From Leptospira_A soteropolitanensis (lineage in GTDB: Bacteria > Spirochaetota > Leptospiria > Leptospirales > Leptospiraceae), in NCBI RefSeq assembly GCF_026151335.1, contig NZ_JAMQPP010000001.1: 64,000 nucleotides of DNA. One strand, written 5' to 3'. A program made the position numbers and the translations under genes. The notes beneath the pieces are model-generated. The model was not told the DNA's origin. It did not search any database and worked only from the letters and a program-made list of their open reading frames with translations. Shown piece by piece: positions 17,939-27,082 of the stretch. The number at the start of each line of letters is the position of its first letter. Position 1 is the first letter of the stretch.

Positions 17939-18679
17939 ATGTCCGACCAAATCCTCGGTGTGATCCCCGCGAGATTCGCGAGCACAAGATTCCCTGGAAA
18001 ACCACTGGCCCTCATTGGCACAAAACCAATGATCCAGTGGACCTACCACCATGCTTCCCTTTCTAAATCAATCCACCGTTTGGTGGTGGCAACCGATGAC
18101 AAAAGAATTCATGATGTGGTTTTGTCTTTCGGTGGAGAGTCCGTACTCACAAGTCCCCATCACCCAACCGGCACGGATCGAATCATTGAAGTTGCAGAAA
18201 AATTTCCAAACTACGGAATCATAGTAAACATCCAAGGCGATGAACCAGGGATGGAACCAAACCTCATTGATGGGGTATTGTCATTAAAAACCAAACATAG
18301 AAATTGGGAAATGACCACGGCCGCTGTTCCCTTTTCACCTTCTGAAGACCCAAAAGATCCTAACAAAGTAAAGGTGGTCTTTGACAGAAATGCACGTGCC
18401 AATTATTTTTCCCGTTCTCCGATCCCCGCTTCTTATAAAGGAGAAGCAAGTTACCACAGGCATTTAGGAATTTATGCTTACGAAAGAGAATTTTTAATGA
18501 AATACAATCATTTGCCTGACTCCGATTGGGAAACGGTTGAATCATTAGAACAACTTCGCGCTTTGCAAAATGGATCGACCATTGGAGTTTACCTTTCTGA
18601 TAAAGCCAACTTGGGAGTAGATTCACCTGCTGATTTAGAAGTGGTGATTCGAGATTTTAAAGAGAAGGGTTTGATTTAG
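17939..18679 (+). CDS. kdsB: 3-deoxy-manno-octulosonate cytidylyltransferase
   Basis: A 246-residue protein of usual KdsB length. It has the nucleotide-binding loop IPARFASTRFPGKPL at the start, then TGTDRI and NIQGDEP motifs. It activates Kdo to CMP-Kdo in the cytoplasm for the lipopolysaccharide inner core. It follows fliL by 6 bases, an unusual neighbour that probably shares the transcript without a functional link. Confidence 0.95.
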   Translation: MSDQILGVIPARFASTRFPGKPLALIGTKPMIQWTYHHASLSKSIHRLVVATDDKRIHDVVLSFGGESVLTSPHHPTGTDRIIEVAEKFPNYGIIVNIQGDEPGMEPNLIDGVLSLKTKHRNWEMTTAAVPFSPSEDPKDPNKVKVVFDRNARANYFSRSPIPASYKGEASYHRHLGIYAYEREFLMKYNHLPDSDWETVESLEQLRALQNGSTIGVYLSDKANLGVDSPADLEVVIRDFKEKGLI

Positions 18680-18689
18680 AAATTCCTAT

Positions 18690-18725
18690 GTTCTGTCGCC
18701 GGCAATTGGTTACCGGCTTTAGAAT
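18690..18725 (+). terminator. Weak hairpin after kdsB
   Basis: GCCGG and CCGGC form a 5-base GC stem around a 10-base loop shortly after the kdsB stop, followed only by a diffuse T-rich stretch. It could end the flagellar/kdsB transcript, but the stem is short and there is no clean T run. Confidence 0.25.
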
Positions 18726-18809
18726 GAAGAATTTTCCTTTTTCCAATTTACATTTCAAATTTCCTAGAGACAATTTTTTTTCCATGTAATTTCTTGAATG
18801 CGAAAGGAA

Positions 18810-20516
18810 TCAAACTTCTCTTTCGTTATTTCTCATTCCTCGAGAGATATAGTCATACAAAAATTCTCCGGTAATCACACCAGGGATAATCACTTTTTGA
18901 GCTCCATCGGCAACCAACTTTTTCGCTTCTCCTGGTTCATCACTTGTTAAAATGATTTTTGCATTTGGTGCCAGTTTGCTAAGAGTGGAGAGCAAACGAT
19001 TGTTATTTGTTCCTTTTAAAAAAGAATCAGAAATGGTACAAATGACCATCGAAGCATCGTGAAGCCCAATATGCGATAATGAATCGGGGTGGGCAAGGTC
19101 TGCATAGGCCCATTGAAAACCTTTGTTTGTGAGTTCGTCTTTGAAGGCTGGATTGTAGTCAGCAATGATGATTCGTTTGATAAGCGAAGGAGATAAGTCT
19201 TCCAAGTATTCCACAAAGGCACGAGCGATTCGAAAATAGCCAAGGACAATGATGTCACGTACCATCCCGTCACCATGTCCTCCATGCCCCCCGTGACTTG
19301 ATTTATCTTCCCCCGATTCTTCTGCTTGGTCAGAGATACCAACACGAGCGAGAATTCTTTCGAACGTTGCAGCAATGTTATGGTTAAACATAATGATATA
19401 TGTGGAAAGAACCGATGCAATGATGGTTGAAGTTAAAATTACAGCTTGCAGTTTCGGAGTGATGTGTTCGAATCCAGCACCTAACGCCAAAATGACGAGT
19501 GAGAATTCTGAAATCTGAGCGAGGTTGAGGGCAGTTAGGAATCCATTTCGAACCCCTTTGTTGAGTTTGATGATCACTGGTGCGATAGTAATCATCCTTA
19601 CAAATAACATAAGAACGATGATGGCGGTAGATAATCCGATCACTTCTAAACTTGGAAGCGGAACCTTTAGACCAAGTGCCACAAAGAAGAGGGTAACAAA
19701 GAAGTCACGAATTCCAATCAGTTTAGAGATAACATCGGCACCATAAGGGAAGGCGGCGATACTCATACCGGCAACGAGTGCACCCATTTCCTTGGAAAGT
19801 CCAGCTTCTCCTGCAATCCCACAAACAAGAAAACACCACATAATTGAAGTTAGAAGGATGAGTTCCGGGCTACTGGCACAAGCTTTGTATAACTTGGCTA
19901 AAACATAACGGCTGACACTAAAACTAAAAGCAATGAGTAAAACAATGATTCCAACAGAAGTTAGAATTTTTAGAATTTCGGGATTATTTAAGTTGGGTTG
20001 GACACCCATAAACAAAATCGCCCAAATGTCCTGGAAAACTAATACTCCAACGGTAAGTTTTCCTGATAGAGTGTTGATCTCCACCTTATCTTGCAATAAT
20101 TTAACAACGATTAAAGTGGAGCTAAGAGATAGGGCAACTGCAATATAAAGAAGGTCAAACTTTTCTGAACCAATAGAAAGTCCAAAAAAAGGAAACACGG
20201 AATATACAAAAGCAACGGATAGTGTGAATTGGAGGATCCCCAAAGTAAACATGGCCTTTCCCATTTTTGCAAGTTCGGCCAAATTGATTTCTAATCCGAT
20301 GATGAAAAGTAGTAGGATGAGTCCGATTTCGGAAATGAGTTCAATACTAGCTTCGTTCGTTACATATCCAAATCCCATTTCCTTCCCGAGCAGGGCTCCA
20401 CCAATAATATAACCTAAAATTAACGGTTGTTTGAGTACTCTTGCGATGTGACTTAAGACTGTTGCGAAAATAATACTAAGACCAATGTCTTGTAATAGTG
20501 ACTCTTCCCCGTGCAT
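18810..20516 (-). CDS. CPA2-family cation:proton antiporter (KefB-like)
   Basis: A 568-residue protein. Residues 1 to about 385 make about 12 membrane helices of the sodium/hydrogen exchanger fold. A histidine/glycine-rich linker (SSHGGHGGHGDG) then joins a cytoplasmic RCK_N-like domain (from RDIIVLGYF). The Rossmann glycine motif reads GYFRIAR, so the usual G-x-G-x-x-G of NAD-binding RCK domains is lost. It likely exchanges K+ or Na+ for H+. The gene is single, preceded by the TolC-type gene on the same strand with a gap of about 77 bases. Confidence 0.88.
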   Translation of the reverse strand: MHGEESLLQDIGLSIIFATVLSHIARVLKQPLILGYIIGGALLGKEMGFGYVTNEASIELISEIGLILLLFIIGLEINLAELAKMGKAMFTLGILQFTLSVAFVYSVFPFFGLSIGSEKFDLLYIAVALSLSSTLIVVKLLQDKVEINTLSGKLTVGVLVFQDIWAILFMGVQPNLNNPEILKILTSVGIIVLLIAFSFSVSRYVLAKLYKACASSPELILLTSIMWCFLVCGIAGEAGLSKEMGALVAGMSIAAFPYGADVISKLIGIRDFFVTLFFVALGLKVPLPSLEVIGLSTAIIVLMLFVRMITIAPVIIKLNKGVRNGFLTALNLAQISEFSLVILALGAGFEHITPKLQAVILTSTIIASVLSTYIIMFNHNIAATFERILARVGISDQAEESGEDKSSHGGHGGHGDGMVRDIIVLGYFRIARAFVEYLEDLSPSLIKRIIIADYNPAFKDELTNKGFQWAYADLAHPDSLSHIGLHDASMVICTISDSFLKGTNNNRLLSTLSKLAPNAKIILTSDEPGEAKKLVADGAQKVIIPGVITGEFLYDYISRGMRNNEREV

Positions 20517-20593
20517 AGATACCTTCTTTAGGGAAAAGTTTAGAGATTCATTGAGTTGTGAAAGTCGTTTTTTTTTCTGAACAATAAAACAAA

Positions 20594-22090
20594 CTAAGGA
20601 AAAGGCGAAATTTGCAAAACAGAAGCAGTTGCTGCTTGGAAATGGGCAATAGCTACATGATGATCGTACAATGCCTTAATTTCTCGCACCGCGGCTTCGG
20701 CACTAGTCTGTTCGCGAATATTCACAAATAGAAGTGTAGAGTCACCGAGTGCAAAACGTTCCCTCTCCATCTCTTCTAACTTTCTTGCAAGTTCGACTTC
20801 ATTTTGAGTAACACTTACGCGTTTTGCCGAAGCAATCACCTCTGAAATCGCATCTTGCACTTCTGTTTTGATTTTATCTTTGGAGAATTGTAGTTCTTGG
20901 TCCAGTTGGGCGATTTTTGCTTCGGCAGCCCCAATCATCCCTCTTGGGCGTTTAGTTTGGATGGGCAAGTTGAGAACAACAGAGGCCTCTAGTTCCGGTT
21001 TTGCTCTCGTAACAGAACCTGGTCCAAAGTCTTGGGAACCGGCTACTACCAAGTCTACTTGCGGTTTCAAAGCATTAAAACCCATATCTTGATCGACACG
21101 AACTTTATCTCGTTTGAATTCATAGTCTTGTAATTCCGGTCTATATTTCCAAGCAAGTTTGATACTTTTTTCCAATTCGACTTTTTTATAATCGATGGGC
21201 TTAGGAAATCCAATCGGTAACCTGTGCGTTGTGGGAAGGATTAAATTTCCATCGGGAGCTCGTAAGAATAAAGACAAATCGATGGCAGCTTTTTGCATCT
21301 CTCGTTCTGCAGAAACAAATTGGGATTCTCTTTGTAAAATGGCACGGTCGTTTTCCGTACCTTCCATTTTCGGAATGTCACCTAACTTAATGCGTTCGGA
21401 AATTTGATTTTGGCGGTTCTTTGCGATTTCTAACAAGTCTTTGGTGACTAAATATTCTTGGCCACTGGCCACCCATTTCCAGTAACGTTTCGTTGCTTCT
21501 TTGATGACTTCGATTTTTAATTTTTGTATGGATAATTCTGCAAGCCTTCGGTCAAGGTCAGCTTTTTTGATATCTGCTCGGTTTTTATCAATCTCACGAT
21601 TGCGCATCAGGGGAAAGATGGCACCCGCCCGAATCTCTCCATGATCGTTAGTTTCTCTTTTCCCATCATAAACAGGAAAAGTTCCCCGACCAATTCGATA
21701 ACCTGCAAAAAAAGAAGTTCCCCCTAGCGGAGTTGGTTTTTCAAAAACAGCATCGGCGGCATTGTTTGTATAATAACCAAAAGGTTTTGTGGTTCCCATT
21801 GATTTAAATTGCAAGTCAAAGGCACCTTCAGCTGCAAGGTAGTTGTATTCTGCCTCTGATAAAAGTTTTTCTGCTGCAAGAACAAGTGGATAAGATTTTT
21901 CAACAGATTTTAAAAGTTCTTCTAAAGTGAGAACTCCTGGTTGTTGGTTGATATAATCCTGAGAATAAATATTTGGGCCATGTAAAGATTCGAAGGGGTC
22001 CCGCGTAGGATCTGCTTCCAGTACAAAGGAAAAAAACATACCAAATGGACAAAGGAATGCAAATAGAGATTTTTTTAGTTGTGAGATCAT
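20594..22090 (-). CDS. TolC-family outer-membrane efflux protein
   Basis: A 498-residue protein with a signal peptide (to about residue 26) and the long helical repeats of TolC-type channels: VLTLEELLKSVEKSYPLVLA near the start, and a C-terminal repeat with LARKLEEMERERFALGDST. Such trimers form the outer-membrane exit duct of tripartite exporters. It is coupled to the upstream HlyD-type gene by a 4-base ATGA overlap and is the last gene of the export cluster. Confidence 0.88.
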   Translation of the reverse strand: MISQLKKSLFAFLCPFGMFFSFVLEADPTRDPFESLHGPNIYSQDYINQQPGVLTLEELLKSVEKSYPLVLAAEKLLSEAEYNYLAAEGAFDLQFKSMGTTKPFGYYTNNAADAVFEKPTPLGGTSFFAGYRIGRGTFPVYDGKRETNDHGEIRAGAIFPLMRNREIDKNRADIKKADLDRRLAELSIQKLKIEVIKEATKRYWKWVASGQEYLVTKDLLEIAKNRQNQISERIKLGDIPKMEGTENDRAILQRESQFVSAEREMQKAAIDLSLFLRAPDGNLILPTTHRLPIGFPKPIDYKKVELEKSIKLAWKYRPELQDYEFKRDKVRVDQDMGFNALKPQVDLVVAGSQDFGPGSVTRAKPELEASVVLNLPIQTKRPRGMIGAAEAKIAQLDQELQFSKDKIKTEVQDAISEVIASAKRVSVTQNEVELARKLEEMERERFALGDSTLLFVNIREQTSAEAAVREIKALYDHHVAIAHFQAATASVLQISPFP

Positions 22091-23436
22091 TTGACCTTAT
22101 CCCCACTTCCAGTTTCATCTAACAGATATTTCATTTCTGGATCATCCATTGGTAGATTTGGTGGAAAATCATTAAACCTTCTCCATAGTTCATAACCGAC
22201 ACTCACACGATTGAGAAAAATCCAACCTTTCGCTCTGACTCCTTGTCTGAGAAAACGACTGGTTGGCCACTTACGATCCTCTCGATCTGGAATGACAAGG
22301 ACTCGGAAATTTCCTGAGCCATTGTCAGTGATGTCTACCAGTTTGACAATTCCACCAAAAGTTCCTACGGCAGTTTCCGGCCAGCCACTGATTTGTAACA
22401 CTGGATAACCTTGGAATTGTAAGCGAACCTTTCTTCCCTCACCAACTAACGGAATATCATTGCCTGAGATAAAAAGTTCCACTGCTTTGTCTTCTGCATC
22501 GGGTACAAGGATGGCAACCCCGTCTCCTTCTTTGACTTGTTGTGTGTCTGGGTTTACCAAAATTCGCATAATGGTTCCATCCCTCGGTGCAAATATTTCT
22601 TGTGTTTCTTGTCTAGATAATCTTGCTTCCAACTTGGGTAGGTCTTCCAATACTCGTGCTACTTCTGATTGTGCTGCTGCCAAGGAAGCCTTGGCATCAT
22701 TGATGGAAGCTTCCGCATCTTGTGCAACCTTTCCCGTGTCACTGTACAATGCTCGTTCTTCTTTGATGGCTGCATCGTAAGCCGCTTTGGCCCTATCTAA
22801 TCCTGTTTCTGCATTGGTATGTTCTAGTTCGGCCAACTCTAACGTTCGTTTGGAGGTAAGTCCTTTTTCCCATAATTGTTTTTGGCGATCCAAGTTGAGA
22901 TTGGCGGTTTTTAAAGCAGCCTTTGCAGCATCTACTGCTTGTTCGCTGGCACGAACTCGATCTTTTGCCATCATCCTTCTTGAGTCTGCAGCATCAACAG
23001 CACTTCCACGGGAGGAACGTAAACTAATGATCCTTGAACGAATGTTATCTTCTCTAGATCTTGCTGCCTCTAGTCGTTGTAAAAGTGCGTTTTTTTCCTC
23101 CCGAATTCGATTGATAAAGTTGGGATCATTATCGGAGATATCAATGATAGGATCACCTTTTCTGACACGAGTCCCTTCGTGTACATGCCATTTCACAACA
23201 CGTCCACTGATGGGAGATTCAATGACTTGTTGTCGATCTAAGGGTGCGTAAGCTACAACTCTTCCAAACCCCATAGTAGTTTGTTGCCAAGGTACATAGA
23301 GAAGGATAATGACACTTAAGAAAAAAATAAAGGTGAGAATATAGGCGAGACTCTGAGCGGGCAAAGCAGTTTGCACCAGCCGATAGGATGGCAGATTTTT
23401 TCTAAGTTTCCATTTTTGAGACATATCAGTTTTCAT
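22087..23436 (-). CDS. HlyD-family periplasmic adaptor
   Basis: A 449-residue membrane fusion protein. One transmembrane helix (about residues 30-50), then a split biotinyl-lipoyl domain (ESPISGRVVKWHVHEGTRVRKGDPI about residues 93-117, second half near EIFAPRDGTIMRILVNP), a long coiled-coil hairpin rich in Ala/Glu/Arg between them, and a beta-barrel after about 330. It would link the inner-membrane component to the TolC channel. It lies 9 bases downstream of the ABC-like gene. Confidence 0.9.
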   Translation of the reverse strand: MKTDMSQKWKLRKNLPSYRLVQTALPAQSLAYILTFIFFLSVIILLYVPWQQTTMGFGRVVAYAPLDRQQVIESPISGRVVKWHVHEGTRVRKGDPIIDISDNDPNFINRIREEKNALLQRLEAARSREDNIRSRIISLRSSRGSAVDAADSRRMMAKDRVRASEQAVDAAKAALKTANLNLDRQKQLWEKGLTSKRTLELAELEHTNAETGLDRAKAAYDAAIKEERALYSDTGKVAQDAEASINDAKASLAAAQSEVARVLEDLPKLEARLSRQETQEIFAPRDGTIMRILVNPDTQQVKEGDGVAILVPDAEDKAVELFISGNDIPLVGEGRKVRLQFQGYPVLQISGWPETAVGTFGGIVKLVDITDNGSGNFRVLVIPDREDRKWPTSRFLRQGVRAKGWIFLNRVSVGYELWRRFNDFPPNLPMDDPEMKYLLDETGSGDKVK

Positions 23437-23445
23437 ATTCCAACC

Positions 23446-25704
23446 TTAAGGATTTGCTTTTAAGGAATGGGAGTCGTTTTCCAATCGTAATATTTGGTCC
23501 ATTTGCGAAAGGACTGTTGGGGATTTGGAAACAATTAAGAGTGTCCACTCCCTATTTTTTTGCAATAAAACTTTGAGGCATGACGTTAGAAGAGTCGGTG
23601 GCAAAAGATCTAAATTTCCATCAATTAACAACAGTTTTGGTTTCCCAATTACCGCTCTGGCAACAGAAATAACAGTCGTTTGGATTGTATCAAAAGGATG
23701 CCCAAATGTTAGAAGTGGGGTATGGATTCCATTTGGCAAAGATTGTATGGTTTCCCAAATACCTAGTTCTTCTAAAAGTTTTCTAATTTCGATTAAAGAT
23801 ATTTCTTCTCGTCCCACTCGAATGTTCTCAAGAATACTTCCTTCGAAGATTTCATTGCCTCGAATGAGAAAAGTAACGGAATGAATTTGTTCTTTGGAAA
23901 CTTCGTGAATATTTTGGTGATCGTATTCCACAATCCCAGATGTTGGTGTTCGCATTCCACAGATCAAATCTAATAAAATATGCGCATCATACGGTGTATT
24001 AGAAGAAATTCCAACAGATTTACCAGCTGTTATCTTTAAATCAAATTGATTAAAAATCTTGTGACCATTTGTAAGTGAATAATGGATTCCAGAAAGTTGG
24101 ACTTGGATAGGACCATTTGGAATCTCAAATTCGACAGTTTTTATGGGGATAGTTGGTAAATGAAATACTGAATTTATTTTGTCAACGGCTGCAATTAAGC
24201 TATAAAAACTATCTAATTGTTTACCGAACTTGGATATGTCGCTAAGCACTTTGGCAATCACAAGTTCAGCGGCTACTAATTGACCGATAGTGAGTTGTCT
24301 GTGAATTACTAAATAACCACCTAATCCAAGTACAATGGCACTTGCCAACGCTTGGATTCCTACAAGACCAATGATTTGGCGGATATAGTTAAAAAAATAT
24401 TTTTTCCGTGCATACAAATAATCACGAATGAAGGAATCTGCTTTGTCCAGAGCAAAGTTTGAACCAAATGTCGAATGAAATAAGGCAGAGTGTCTAGATA
24501 TTTCTTCCAACCAAGCTGCTACCTTGTATTTCTCTTTTGAAATTTTGATATAGTTTTCTGCTGCAGGTTTTCCGAGGCGATAAGTAACCCAATATCCACC
24601 AATGAATAAAATAAGAAATGAGAAAACAATGAAAATAGGATGGTAAAAAGAAATTAAAATGAAACCAATGACTGTTGTTAAGATAACGGAAAGTCCATCA
24701 ACTAACAAGGAGTGAATGGACTTTTGAATTGTCATTGTATCAAAAAAACGATTCACAAGTTCTGGATTGTGGTGTTTGTCTAAGACATCTTGTCGAATTT
24801 TTGGAAATTTTACTGCAAATTCAGTAGCAATTCTTACGAATACACGCCTTTGTAAGATTTCCACAACGTAAATTTGGATGGTTTGCATAGCACCCGCAAA
24901 TCCAAGAAAAAATACAACTAACAATGTTAATATGATAACTGGCTGCAGTAAAACTCCAAATGCTACTATGTTGACAAGTGAAGAGGTAGCAACAGGTACT
25001 ACTAAAGATAAAATTCCTATACCAATTCCATAAATAAATACAATCCAAACATCTTTTGATTCCATTCGTATCAAATGAGAAATTTGTTTTAAAGCATTCT
25101 TTACTGCAGAAAAGGAATTTATTAATTCTTTGTTTGTCGAAAAAGGGAATATAGGTTCTGCTATGATCCAGTCCACAGAATCTTTGTTTGATTTGATTCC
25201 CATAAACTTGATTAGTTCTTTTTCTGAATACCATTCTCCTTCGTTATCAAACCCATGAAGTGGTTTCACGAGATAGGCAGAAGTTTGGTAACTAGTGATC
25301 GCGTAAAATTCTGCTAAGTTTTGGTCTTCGTTAAATACTCTAAAAACAAATGGTGAATTTTGGGTGATATAAGCTCTTATGTCTTGTAAAGTTTTTTGGA
25401 CGAGATTGAGTCTGATTTGGTACTGATGGGAAGCGGCAAAAAGAAAGTCATAGAAATTTTGATTAGAAAGTAATTTATATTTACTTCGGAGGGAACGAAA
25501 TCCGTCTATTATTTGGCTTGGAACAGATTGGATATGTAAGGACTCAGATAAAAAATCCAAAATGGACTTAGCCAAATCCTCATGGGAAGAAAGCCTCTGA
25601 TCATGGATTTCTTCCTTAGCTTTGAAGAGTTGGTTCTTTAAGTGAAATACGAAAAGACTCAAAAATTTTAACATATGAATAGTAATGCGATCCTTAGACT
25701 GCAC
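23446..25704 (-). CDS. ABC exporter-like protein with degenerate ATPase domain
   Basis: A 752-residue protein with the layout of a type I exporter half: an N-terminal soluble region (about 1-210), a six-helix membrane domain (about 220-500), and a C-terminal nucleotide-binding fold (about 525-752). The fold is aligned by its surroundings, but the active motifs are gone. The P-loop region (565-577, GISSNTPYDAHIL) has no GKS/T lysine. The signature LSGGQ is replaced (FGHPF region). Walker B ends D695-G696 instead of D-E. The switch histidine is replaced (VSKSP). It is probably not a working ATPase by itself. The frame is intact. It is the first gene of the ABC-HlyD-TolC cluster. Confidence 0.82.
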   Translation of the reverse strand: MQSKDRITIHMLKFLSLFVFHLKNQLFKAKEEIHDQRLSSHEDLAKSILDFLSESLHIQSVPSQIIDGFRSLRSKYKLLSNQNFYDFLFAASHQYQIRLNLVQKTLQDIRAYITQNSPFVFRVFNEDQNLAEFYAITSYQTSAYLVKPLHGFDNEGEWYSEKELIKFMGIKSNKDSVDWIIAEPIFPFSTNKELINSFSAVKNALKQISHLIRMESKDVWIVFIYGIGIGILSLVVPVATSSLVNIVAFGVLLQPVIILTLLVVFFLGFAGAMQTIQIYVVEILQRRVFVRIATEFAVKFPKIRQDVLDKHHNPELVNRFFDTMTIQKSIHSLLVDGLSVILTTVIGFILISFYHPIFIVFSFLILFIGGYWVTYRLGKPAAENYIKISKEKYKVAAWLEEISRHSALFHSTFGSNFALDKADSFIRDYLYARKKYFFNYIRQIIGLVGIQALASAIVLGLGGYLVIHRQLTIGQLVAAELVIAKVLSDISKFGKQLDSFYSLIAAVDKINSVFHLPTIPIKTVEFEIPNGPIQVQLSGIHYSLTNGHKIFNQFDLKITAGKSVGISSNTPYDAHILLDLICGMRTPTSGIVEYDHQNIHEVSKEQIHSVTFLIRGNEIFEGSILENIRVGREEISLIEIRKLLEELGIWETIQSLPNGIHTPLLTFGHPFDTIQTTVISVARAVIGKPKLLLIDGNLDLLPPTLLTSCLKVLLQKNREWTLLIVSKSPTVLSQMDQILRLENDSHSLKANP

Positions 25705-25734
25705 TTGACAAAACTTTGTTCTAGATTTTCTAAT
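25705..25734 (+). promoter_or_regulatory. Sigma-70-type promoter for the YceI gene
   Basis: TTGACA at 25705-25710, an 18-base spacer, and TCTAAT at 25729-25734 (five of six bases of the -10 consensus). The expected start near 25741 leaves a very short leader. An AGAGG ribosome site lies 6 bases before the ATG at 25752. The -35 box starts one base beyond the ABC gene's start codon, so divergent transcription is packed into 47 bases. Confidence 0.65.
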
Positions 25735-25751
25735 TTCAACAAGAGGTTTCT

Positions 25752-26357
25752 ATGAAAATTTTTAATTCCACTTTGGTACTAATCGCACTCTGTTTATCCT
25801 TCGAACTGATCGCACAAGAAAACTGTACGTATGAGTATGACCCCGCCCAAACCTCCCTAGAATGGACAGCGTTCAAATTTGCAGAAAAAACAGGTGTTAA
25901 AGGTAAGTTTGATTCTATCAAGGTGATTGGAAAACAAAAGGACAAAACAAAGTTAGGTGCTGTGAAATCGCTTCAGTTTCAAATTGATGTTTCGTCGGTC
26001 AATTCTGGAGTACCTGATCGTGATGGAAAAATTAAAAAATTCTTTTTTAGATCAGTGAAAGGGAATGGCAAAATCTCCGGTAATTTTTCTGATATTGCTT
26101 CCGGGGACACAGGCACTGCAAAATTGAATTTACGATATGGAAATTCTAAAACCTCAATACCTGTCAATTTTGTTTGGAAAGATGAGATTGTCGAAGTGAC
26201 TGGGACGGTAGATGTTGTTAGCCTCGGTCTTCAAACTGGATTGAATCAACTGAATGCAGAATGTAACGATTTACACAAAGGATCTGATGGTGTAAGCAAA
26301 CTTTGGCCGACTGTTGATGTTAAAGTTGTCTCTACTTTAAAGAAAGTTTGTAAATAA
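25752..26357 (+). CDS. YceI-family periplasmic protein
   Basis: A 201-residue protein with a signal peptide (about residues 1-20, ending LIAQ). The YceI lipocalin-like pattern follows: YEYDPAQTSLEWTAFKFAEK, then QIDVSSVNSGVPDRDGKIKKFFF (over residues 76-98), then strand repeats. YceI proteins bind long isoprenoid or amphipathic ligands in the periplasm. Two cysteines near the ends (C25 and the C-terminal CK) could pair. It is monocistronic. A second YceI-type gene lies at 32345. Confidence 0.88.
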   Translation: MKIFNSTLVLIALCLSFELIAQENCTYEYDPAQTSLEWTAFKFAEKTGVKGKFDSIKVIGKQKDKTKLGAVKSLQFQIDVSSVNSGVPDRDGKIKKFFFRSVKGNGKISGNFSDIASGDTGTAKLNLRYGNSKTSIPVNFVWKDEIVEVTGTVDVVSLGLQTGLNQLNAECNDLHKGSDGVSKLWPTVDVKVVSTLKKVCK

Positions 26358-26743
26358 AATTTTAATCCAAATCGTTTGAAGAAACTTTCTTGGCGATTTG
26401 GATAGGGTGTATTGTATTTCGGCAATTAAGTTTGGTTCATAATCCTTGAGCCTAGCCAATTACTCGGTCTACAACGATATATAAAAATGGAATCACTACA
26501 AGAACCAGTATGTATGGACAAGCGGGGCGACTACCGGGTATACTCAATGTAGGTGAACCTTATATGAATACACAAGTAATCTTTGGACTAACGAGCGCAA
26601 GCGACAACAGAAACCGCCGGTCAGCTGATTAATAATGGTTCAAGTTCTTCTAAAAAAAAATACTGGAGCTTGCAATCTAAATATGTCTTGTAAAAAGCAA
26701 TAAAACATTACATTCTTCGTTCATATTTCAGGAAACGGAAGCA
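26358..26743. other. Gene-poor stretch with an ORF remnant
   Basis: Apart from the hairpin at its start, I see no intact gene. A plus-strand frame is open from 26456 to 26632 (58 codons, ending in two TAA codons) and reads like real protein (GQAGRLPGILNVGEPYMN), with a possible ATG at 26510. It has no recognisable ribosome site and no family I know. Another frame just after (about 26610-26692) reads TAGQLINNGSSSSKKKYWSL before a stop. The switch between frames suggests decayed coding sequence. Confidence 0.4.
26364..26404. terminator. Long hairpin after the YceI gene
   Basis: A 10-base perfect arm pair (ATCCAAATCG / CGATTTGGAT) encloses an inner AAGAAA-C-TTTCTT pair, so nearly the whole 40-base element can fold. 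There is no T run on the plus strand; on the minus strand a T/A-rich stretch follows. It may end the YceI transcript or act as a transcript-stabilising structure. Confidence 0.35.
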
Positions 26744-27082
26744 TTGAATTTACTTTTAGTAGTTTTTGAACATTATCGGAAAAAGAGAAAAGATTTTTCC
26801 TTCGACCATTTTAAAATGCAAGTTGATCCTTTTTTCAAGTATTGGATGGTGATTTTTTTGTTTCAGCTGGTTATATTAAGTTACGTGATATCACCAAGCA
26901 TAATATATTCTTATTTTCTGACTCAAGGGACAACTTTTTTGCAATTTTTTTCCATAACTTCAATAAGAGGGATTATCCGTATTTTTATTGCCTTTGGCTA
27001 TATATATATATTACCATTTATCTGGACAATGCAGGTAGAAATTATTGAATCTATCCGAAGGAGGATACATGGCTCTTGGTAA
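26744..27082 (+). CDS. Small hypothetical membrane protein
   Basis: A 112-residue protein with two hydrophobic segments (about residues 35-58 and 72-93). I do not recognise it. The only start candidate with any ribosome site is TTG at 26744 (AGGA about ten bases before); the frame is open back to 26681 without ATG, so the original N-terminus may have been lost. The downstream gene's ATG (27069) lies inside its last codons, so the two were a coupled pair. It is very T/A rich. Confidence 0.45.
   Translation: MNLLLVVFEHYRKKRKDFSFDHFKMQVDPFFKYWMVIFLFQLVILSYVISPSIIYSYFLTQGTTFLQFFSITSIRGIIRIFIAFGYIYILPFIWTMQVEIIESIRRRIHGSW

Noticed and set aside
22460..23251. Two long plus-strand frames opposite the HlyD gene
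   Set aside because: Shadows of the Ala/Arg-rich coiled-coil coding sequence; no start site or family.
23446..25704. The ABC gene as a simple pseudogene
   Set aside because: The 752-codon frame is intact, its membrane part is normal, and it is followed by intact partner genes, so loss of ATPase motifs alone does not show decay.
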